Shown: positions 7,359 to 11,802 of the stretch, piece by piece
Numbering within the stretch: the first letter of the stretch is position 1
Layout of the letters: every line of letters starts with the position of its first letter
From: Clostridiales bacterium
GTDB lineage: Bacteria; Bacillota; Clostridia; Peptostreptococcales; NVVX01
Direction of reading: 5' to 3'
NCBI GenBank assembly: GCA_021129785.1
Contig: JAJOKQ010000018.1
Location: 1 to 11,802 of the forward strand
Length of the DNA stretch: 11,802 nt
Notes under the pieces: model-generated
What the model was told of the DNA's origin: nothing
What the model saw: only the letters and a program-made list of their open reading frames with translations
Databases searched by the model: none
Made by a program: the position numbers and the translations under genes

Positions 7359-9263
7359 AAAAACGTAATAATTGGAACAGCAGGACATATTGATCATGGT
7401 AAAACTACTCTAATTAAAGCCTTAACAGGAAGAAATACAGATAGACTTAAAGAAGAGAAGAAAAGAGGAATATCTATAGATTTAGGATTTACATATTTTG
7501 ATTTACCAAGTGGCAAACGTGCCGGGATAATAGATGTACCAGGGCACGAGAGGTTTGTTAAAAATATGATTGCAGGTATTGGAGGCATCGACATTGTTAT
7601 GTTGGTGATTGCAGCTGATGAAGGGATAATGCCGCAAACAAAAGAGCATCTTGATATTTTATCTATATTAGAGGTGAAAAAGGGTATAATAGTTTTAACA
7701 AAATCAAGTTTAGTTGAAGACGAGTGGCAGGAGCTTGTTAAAGAAGAAGTAATGCTAGGAGTAGAAAATACATTTTTAGAAAATGCAAACATTATTAGCG
7801 TAGATTCAGTATCAGGAGAAGGAATTTCAAACTTAATTGCAGAAATAGATTGTATTACAAATGAAACTGAGTCAAGAAATATAGATGCACCTGTACGAAT
7901 GCCCATAGATAGAGTTTTTACAAAAACAGGTTTTGGAACGGTAGTTACAGGAACTTTAGTTGAAGGAACAATTTCCGTAGAAGAAGCTGTAGAGATTTTA
8001 CCAAGCAAGACAAAAGTTAGAGTAAGAAATATACAAGTACATGGAGATTCTGTAAGCCAAGCATTTGCAGGCCAGCGAGTTGCAATAAATTTAGCCAATA
8101 TAAAGAAAGAAGCAATAGATAGAGGGCATGTTTTAGCATCAGTAGACTCAATGATGGAAACAATGATGATTGATGTGAAACTTAGTTTGCTAAAAGATTC
8201 ACCAAGAAAAATTAAAAATAGAGACCGTGTGAGATTATATATAGGTGCTTCAGAAATTTTAGCAAGAGTGGCAATACTAAATGGCGAAGAAATACTACCA
8301 GGAGAGAGTGCATATGTGCAACTAAGACTAGAAGAAACAACTGTACTTAAGAAAGATGATATAATGGTAATTAGGTTTTATTCTCCCATGGAAACGATTG
8401 GTGGTGCTATAGTAATTGAGAGTAATCCTAAAAAACATAAAAGATATAATGAAAAAATATTAGATGAGTTAGCTTTAAAAGAAAAGGGAAATACTAATGA
8501 AATTATAGAAAAACTCGTCGAAAATACTAGTAGTCAGTTTCTAAACTTGTATGATCTGGTAAAAATATCGGGTTATCAAGAAAAAGAAGTAAGTGATTGT
8601 GTACAAATCCTAAAAAAAAATAAAATAATAATAGTTTTAGACGATACATTTATTATCCATATCAATTATTATGAAAAAATGAAGAATGACACTTTGAAAA
8701 TACTAGATAAGTTTCATAGTACTTACCCTCTTAGACAAGGGATGCTAAAAGAAGAATTAAAAACTAAGTTATCGAGTAAAAGCAAGAGTAAAGCAATGGA
8801 ATCTCTACTTAAAGATTTCAATGATAAGAAATTGATAAAGATTGATGGTAAATATGTATCCGAATTTAAGTTTGAGATTTTGTTAGATGAAGAAGACAAT
8901 AAAATAAAGCAAATGATTGAAGAAGCTTACTATGACAGCGCATTTGCTACGCCGTCCATTGAAGATGTCCTGGCAACTCTTCCTTATAATAAAGAAAAAA
9001 TTGAACAAGTAGTAGAAACAATGATAGATAATGAGTTGATTAATATGAGCAATGATATATACTTACACGTAAAGAGATATAATGAAGCTAGAGATATGTT
9101 GATAGCGTTTGTAAATGAGAAAGGTAGTATAACACTTGCTGAGTATAGAGATTTATTAAATACAAGTAGAAAGTATACAGTTGCCTTGTTGGAGTATTTT
9201 GATAAAATTAAAATAACTAAAAGAGATGGTGACAAAAGAATATTGTTAAAAGGAAATAGTTAG
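7356..9263 (+). CDS. selB: Selenocysteine-specific translation elongation factor
   Basis: EF-Tu-like GTPase that carries Sec-tRNA(Sec) to the ribosome and binds the SECIS hairpin through its C-terminal winged helices. Length is 635 residues, normal for SelB. GTPase marks: P-loop GHIDHGKT (10-17), switch I RGISIDLGF (38-46), DVPGHE (60-65), and G5-like SVDSVSGEG (148-156). The G4 motif reads VLTKSSLV (113-120): the usual T/N-K-x-D has Ser at position 118 instead of the Asp that recognises guanine. Beta-barrel domains follow: RVFTKTGFGTVVTGTLVEG (186-204) and the region to about 355. Residues about 365-635 are Lys/Glu-rich helical segments expected to be the winged-helix repeats. It likely recognises the SECIS in selD. 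The G4 change is unusual, but the rest of the protein is intact, so I take it as functional. Confidence 0.97.
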   Translation: MKNVIIGTAGHIDHGKTTLIKALTGRNTDRLKEEKKRGISIDLGFTYFDLPSGKRAGIIDVPGHERFVKNMIAGIGGIDIVMLVIAADEGIMPQTKEHLDILSILEVKKGIIVLTKSSLVEDEWQELVKEEVMLGVENTFLENANIISVDSVSGEGISNLIAEIDCITNETESRNIDAPVRMPIDRVFTKTGFGTVVTGTLVEGTISVEEAVEILPSKTKVRVRNIQVHGDSVSQAFAGQRVAINLANIKKEAIDRGHVLASVDSMMETMMIDVKLSLLKDSPRKIKNRDRVRLYIGASEILARVAILNGEEILPGESAYVQLRLEETTVLKKDDIMVIRFYSPMETIGGAIVIESNPKKHKRYNEKILDELALKEKGNTNEIIEKLVENTSSQFLNLYDLVKISGYQEKEVSDCVQILKKNKIIIVLDDTFIIHINYYEKMKNDTLKILDKFHSTYPLRQGMLKEELKTKLSSKSKSKAMESLLKDFNDKKLIKIDGKYVSEFKFEILLDEEDNKIKQMIEEAYYDSAFATPSIEDVLATLPYNKEKIEQVVETMIDNELINMSNDIYLHVKRYNEARDMLIAFVNEKGSITLAEYRDLLNTSRKYTVALLEYFDKIKITKRDGDKRILLKGNS

Positions 9264-9323
9264 TAGAGAAAGATTAAGAGTTGCAAACTATGCAAATAAG
9301 AAAATTAAACTAGAGGTGATCAT

Positions 9324-10013
9324 ATGGTAAGAAAAATTTTAATTATAGATGATGAAAAACTATTGGTTAAAGGATTAAAATATAGTTTAGAGCAAGACAA
9401 CTATGCAGTAGACACAGCGTTTGATGGTGAAGAAGCTTTAGAGAAAATTAGAAATGAAAAACCAGACTTAGTTTTGTTGGATTTAATGCTACCAAAGATA
9501 GAAGGACTTGAGCTCTGTAAAAGAATACGAGAAAATTATCAAATGCCAATAATTATGTTAACTGCTAAAGGCGAAGATATGAGTAAAATTTTAGGATTAG
9601 AATATGGTGCGGACGATTATTTAACCAAACCTTTCAATATTCTTGAGTTAAAAGCAAGAATTAAAGCTGTACTAAGACGAACTATCAAGACAGACATCCC
9701 TATTACGGACCAAGTTATAGAAATAGATGATTTTGCTATGAATACAATTGGAAGAAAAGTCGCTATACGTGGTACAAATGTTAACCTTACTGCAAAGGAA
9801 TTTGATCTGCTTTTATTCTTAGCTTCACATTCTGGAGAGGTATATAGTAGAGAAGAGTTATTAGAAACCATTTGGAGATATGAGTACTTTGGTGATGTAA
9901 GGACTGTAGATGTACATATTAGACGATTAAGAGAAAAGATTGAAGCTAATTCAAGTAGCCCTGAATATATTTTGACTAAATGGGGGGTAGGCTACTATTT
10001 TAGGTCAAGGTAA
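9324..10013 (+). CDS. OmpR/PhoB-family two-component response regulator
   Basis: A 229-residue DNA-binding regulator. The receiver domain (about 3-118) has the acidic pair D9/D10, phospho-acceptor D53 (LVLLDLMLP), T80 (MPIIMLTAKG) and K102 (DDYLTKPFN). A winged-helix effector domain follows at about 130-228 (LTAKEFDLLLFLASHSGEVYSREELLETIW, RTVDVHIRRLREKIE, ILTKWGVGYYF). ATG is preceded by AGAGGTGA (9312-9319). It starts 60 bases after selB on the same strand with no terminator between, so some readthrough is possible; TTGCAA (9281-9286) is a weak -35-like sequence. It directly precedes its presumed partner kinase. General similarity is to WalR/PhoP-type regulators, but no target genes can be deduced. 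Confidence 0.95.
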   Translation: MVRKILIIDDEKLLVKGLKYSLEQDNYAVDTAFDGEEALEKIRNEKPDLVLLDLMLPKIEGLELCKRIRENYQMPIIMLTAKGEDMSKILGLEYGADDYLTKPFNILELKARIKAVLRRTIKTDIPITDQVIEIDDFAMNTIGRKVAIRGTNVNLTAKEFDLLLFLASHSGEVYSREELLETIWRYEYFGDVRTVDVHIRRLREKIEANSSSPEYILTKWGVGYYFRSR

Positions 10014-10053
10014 TTCGTTTGTCAGTATCAGATCTAAAATAATATTTGCGTAC

Positions 10054-11439
10054 GTGACACTTTTAGTAATAGCTTTGTTTATTATAAATACGTATGTGTA
10101 TACAAATTTAAGACAACGGTATATCGAAGATATAAAAAACAACTTTACTACACAAGCCCAAATTTTATCTAATCGAGTTTTGCTGGCGGTAAATGAGCTT
10201 GACAATACAATCGATAAGTTGACTGTTAGTCAAATTATTGAGCAAATAGGTCATCTGATAGAGGGAAGAGTATTAATCGTTAACAGTTCGAAGATAGTAA
10301 TCTTTGACTCGTTTCATACACTAAACGATGAAAAAATAGATATTTATGAGGTGAACAGGGCTATAAGAGGCGAGAATGTATCTAATATCTACCAATTTAA
10401 TACACATGGCAAAGCCATGTATATTAGTGTGCCAATTATGCAGCTCGATCGTATTCATGGAGTGGTGCTTATATCGACATCGATGGATGGAGTATACGAG
10501 TCAATAGAAAATGTTCAAAGGATGTTATTTGCAATTTCTTTAATTACTTTGGTTTTAGTAACAATAGTAAGTGTATTTTTTGCAAATATTATTTCTAAAC
10601 CTATAAAAGAACTAACTATTGCAATGAAAAGAACTGCACGAGGAGTGCTTAACGAGAGAATCGAAATAATAGCTAATGATGAAATTGGGCAATTAGCACA
10701 TGCATATAATTTTATGAACACGAAATTAAGTCATATAGAAAAACAAAGAAGGGAATTTGTTGCGAACGTGTCTCATGAGCTTAAAACACCATTAGCTTCT
10801 ATAAAAATTCTGGCGGAATCACTAATAGGGGATAAAAAATCAAACATTAATACACATAGAGAGTTTTTAATAGATATTAACTCAGAAATGGATAGGTTAA
10901 ACAACATTGTCAACGAACTATTGGTATTGGTTGATTTAGACGAAGCAAAATTGGAACTAAAGCTTAAAAGTTATTCCCTAAACCGAGTTGTAGATAAAGT
11001 AGTGGCTACAATTTTACCCTTGGCATCAAAAAGAAATATTGAAGTTAGAGTTGAACATAAAGATAATGTGCAAATAGTAATAGATCAAGGGAAAATTCAT
11101 CAAGCGTTAATTAATATAATACATAATGCAGAAAAATACACTGAAAAAAATGGGTGTGTTGATGTAAAAATTTACCACAAAAACAAATATGCTATTATTG
11201 AAATAAGGGATAGTGGAATAGGTATACCAAAAGCAAGTCTGCCATATATTTTCGATAGATTTTATAGAGTCAATTCTGATAGAGCAAGAAAAACAGGTGG
11301 CACTGGGATAGGACTTTCAATAGCACATCGTATTGTTAGTTTGCACCAGGGAAGGATAGAAGTTAGTAGTGAAATAAACAAAGGCACTACCTTTACTATT
11401 GAGCTCCCAATTGATCCTAGACAATATTGTGTAACGTAG
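10054..11439 (+). CDS. Membrane sensor histidine kinase (WalK/PhoR-like), N-terminal start uncertain
   Basis: Partner kinase of the preceding regulator. Counted from GTG 10054 (461 residues), membrane helix 1 is at 1-17 and an extracytoplasmic sensor domain at about 20-153 (PAS/Cache-like: GRVLIVNSSKIVIFDS, AMYISVPIMQLDRIHGVVLIS). Helix 2 lies at 157-180, HAMP at about 180-230, then HisKA with the phospho-acceptor H241 (FVANVSHELKTPLASIK). The ATPase domain has the N box (NIIHNAEKYTE, N358), G1 DSGIGIP (386-392), F box YIFDRFYR and G2 GGTGIGLSI (415-423). HAMP runs straight into HisKA, so the cytoplasmic PAS of Bacillus WalK is absent. The same frame continues upstream to 9991 and reads VSIRSKIIFAY before the GTG, a typical kinase N-terminus. 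It offers no ATG/GTG/TTG, and GTG 10054 has no ribosome site, so the true start is unresolved. Confidence 0.93.
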   Translation: MTLLVIALFIINTYVYTNLRQRYIEDIKNNFTTQAQILSNRVLLAVNELDNTIDKLTVSQIIEQIGHLIEGRVLIVNSSKIVIFDSFHTLNDEKIDIYEVNRAIRGENVSNIYQFNTHGKAMYISVPIMQLDRIHGVVLISTSMDGVYESIENVQRMLFAISLITLVLVTIVSVFFANIISKPIKELTIAMKRTARGVLNERIEIIANDEIGQLAHAYNFMNTKLSHIEKQRREFVANVSHELKTPLASIKILAESLIGDKKSNINTHREFLIDINSEMDRLNNIVNELLVLVDLDEAKLELKLKSYSLNRVVDKVVATILPLASKRNIEVRVEHKDNVQIVIDQGKIHQALINIIHNAEKYTEKNGCVDVKIYHKNKYAIIEIRDSGIGIPKASLPYIFDRFYRVNSDRARKTGGTGIGLSIAHRIVSLHQGRIEVSSEINKGTTFTIELPIDPRQYCVT

Positions 11440-11472
11440 AAGAAAGCATAAAAGACTTAAATGTATATAAAA

Positions 11473-11536
11473 GGGAAGAAGTTTCCCGACTGTAGCTAAA
11501 AAAAGAGTAATCTTACGTATGAAAGAATGTGTAAGA
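11473..11536. repeat. Two small inverted repeats between the kinase and the GerMN gene
   Basis: GGGAA/TTCCC (11473-11477 with 11483-11487) forms a 5-bp hairpin. TCTTAC/GTAAGA (11511-11516 with 11531-11536) forms a 6-bp inverted repeat with a 14-base centre. Neither is followed by a T run, so they do not look like terminators. They could be an operator or chance; the 117-base gap holds nothing else I recognise. Confidence 0.25.
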
Positions 11537-11556
11537 AACTAAAATAGGTGAATGTT

Positions 11557-11802
11557 ATGAAAAAAAAGCATGTATATATATTATTTGTTGCGATTTGCGC
11601 CATTATTGTTTATTCTGTTAACGTGTTTACGAATTCTGCTCTAGAGGCCCCAGAGCTAGAAATTCAACCAAGTCCAGAAGAAATTCAGGAAACTATCACG
11701 CTTTATTTTAGATGTCCTGTAGAGGCTATTTTGGTGGAAGAGTTAAGAGTTATCGAAAGGACCTTTGAATCAAGGGCAGAGGTTGTTTTAAGAGAGTTAA
11801 TC
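11557..11802 (+). CDS. GerMN-domain protein (sporulation/germination type), 5' part only
   Basis: Eighty-two codons are visible before the window ends. It starts at ATG 11557, with AGGTG (11546-11550) upstream. The N-terminus KKKHVYILFVAICAIIVYSVNVF is a membrane helix or signal anchor at about residues 5-24. There is a Cys at 14 but no convincing lipobox. A Glu/Pro-rich linker follows (EAPELEIQPSPEEIQE). Then ITLYFRCPVEAILVEELRVIE and EAEVVLRELI-like residues match the opening of GerMN domains (beta strand ITLYF, then the conserved long helix ending LRELI). GerMN domains are found in the spore-germination protein GerM and in many secreted clostridial proteins. Position after the kinase suggests that it belongs to the same unit, perhaps as an envelope target. 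Function unknown; family call is moderate because most of the domain is missing. Confidence 0.7.
   Translation, partial: MKKKHVYILFVAICAIIVYSVNVFTNSALEAPELEIQPSPEEIQETITLYFRCPVEAILVEELRVIERTFESRAEVVLRELI

Noticed and set aside
7394..8098. Long minus-strand open frame (234 codons) inside selB
   Set aside because: Antisense shadow of a well-conserved GTPase; no ribosome site and low-complexity Ser/Ile/Thr-rich product.

Overview
The window reads as AT-rich chromosomal DNA of a low-GC Gram-positive bacterium, most likely a member of the Clostridia. The basis is the strong A/T bias, AGGAGG-type ribosome sites, frequent TTG/GTG starts, a complete bacterial selenocysteine (Sec) set, an AGCS amino-acid symporter and a GerMN-type sporulation/germination protein. 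I cannot name the species.

Left part (1-3082) is envelope and DNA-uptake related. A truncated D-Ala-D-Ala carboxypeptidase points left. Divergent from it, with recognisable promoters on both sides, is a ComEA-like SLBB/helix-hairpin-helix protein followed 9 bases later by a membrane-anchored NagZ-type glycoside hydrolase family 3 beta-N-acetylhexosaminidase.

Centre (3131-9263) is the selenocysteine machinery. selD (selenophosphate synthetase) is itself a selenoprotein: codon 15 is an in-frame UGA at the catalytic Sec/Cys position, followed at once by RNA-hairpin sequence suitable as a SECIS element. A reader treating UGA only as stop would lose the first 27 residues and the active site. A convergent AGCS sodium:amino-acid symporter with a strong terminator separates selD from selA and selB, which are 4 bases apart. 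SelD makes selenophosphate, SelA uses it to convert Ser-tRNA(Sec) to Sec-tRNA(Sec), and SelB brings that tRNA to UGA codons carrying a SECIS. SelD production therefore depends on its own product. SelB carries Ser in place of the usual Asp of the G4 nucleotide-specificity motif. The tRNA gene selC was not found here.

Right part (9324-11802) is an OmpR-family response regulator and a sensor histidine kinase, followed by the start of a GerMN-domain protein that runs off the window. The kinase has no standard start codon at its expected N-terminus: its frame runs open into the response-regulator gene, but the first ATG/GTG/TTG lies inside the first membrane helix.

No CRISPR array, insertion sequence, rRNA or tRNA was seen.
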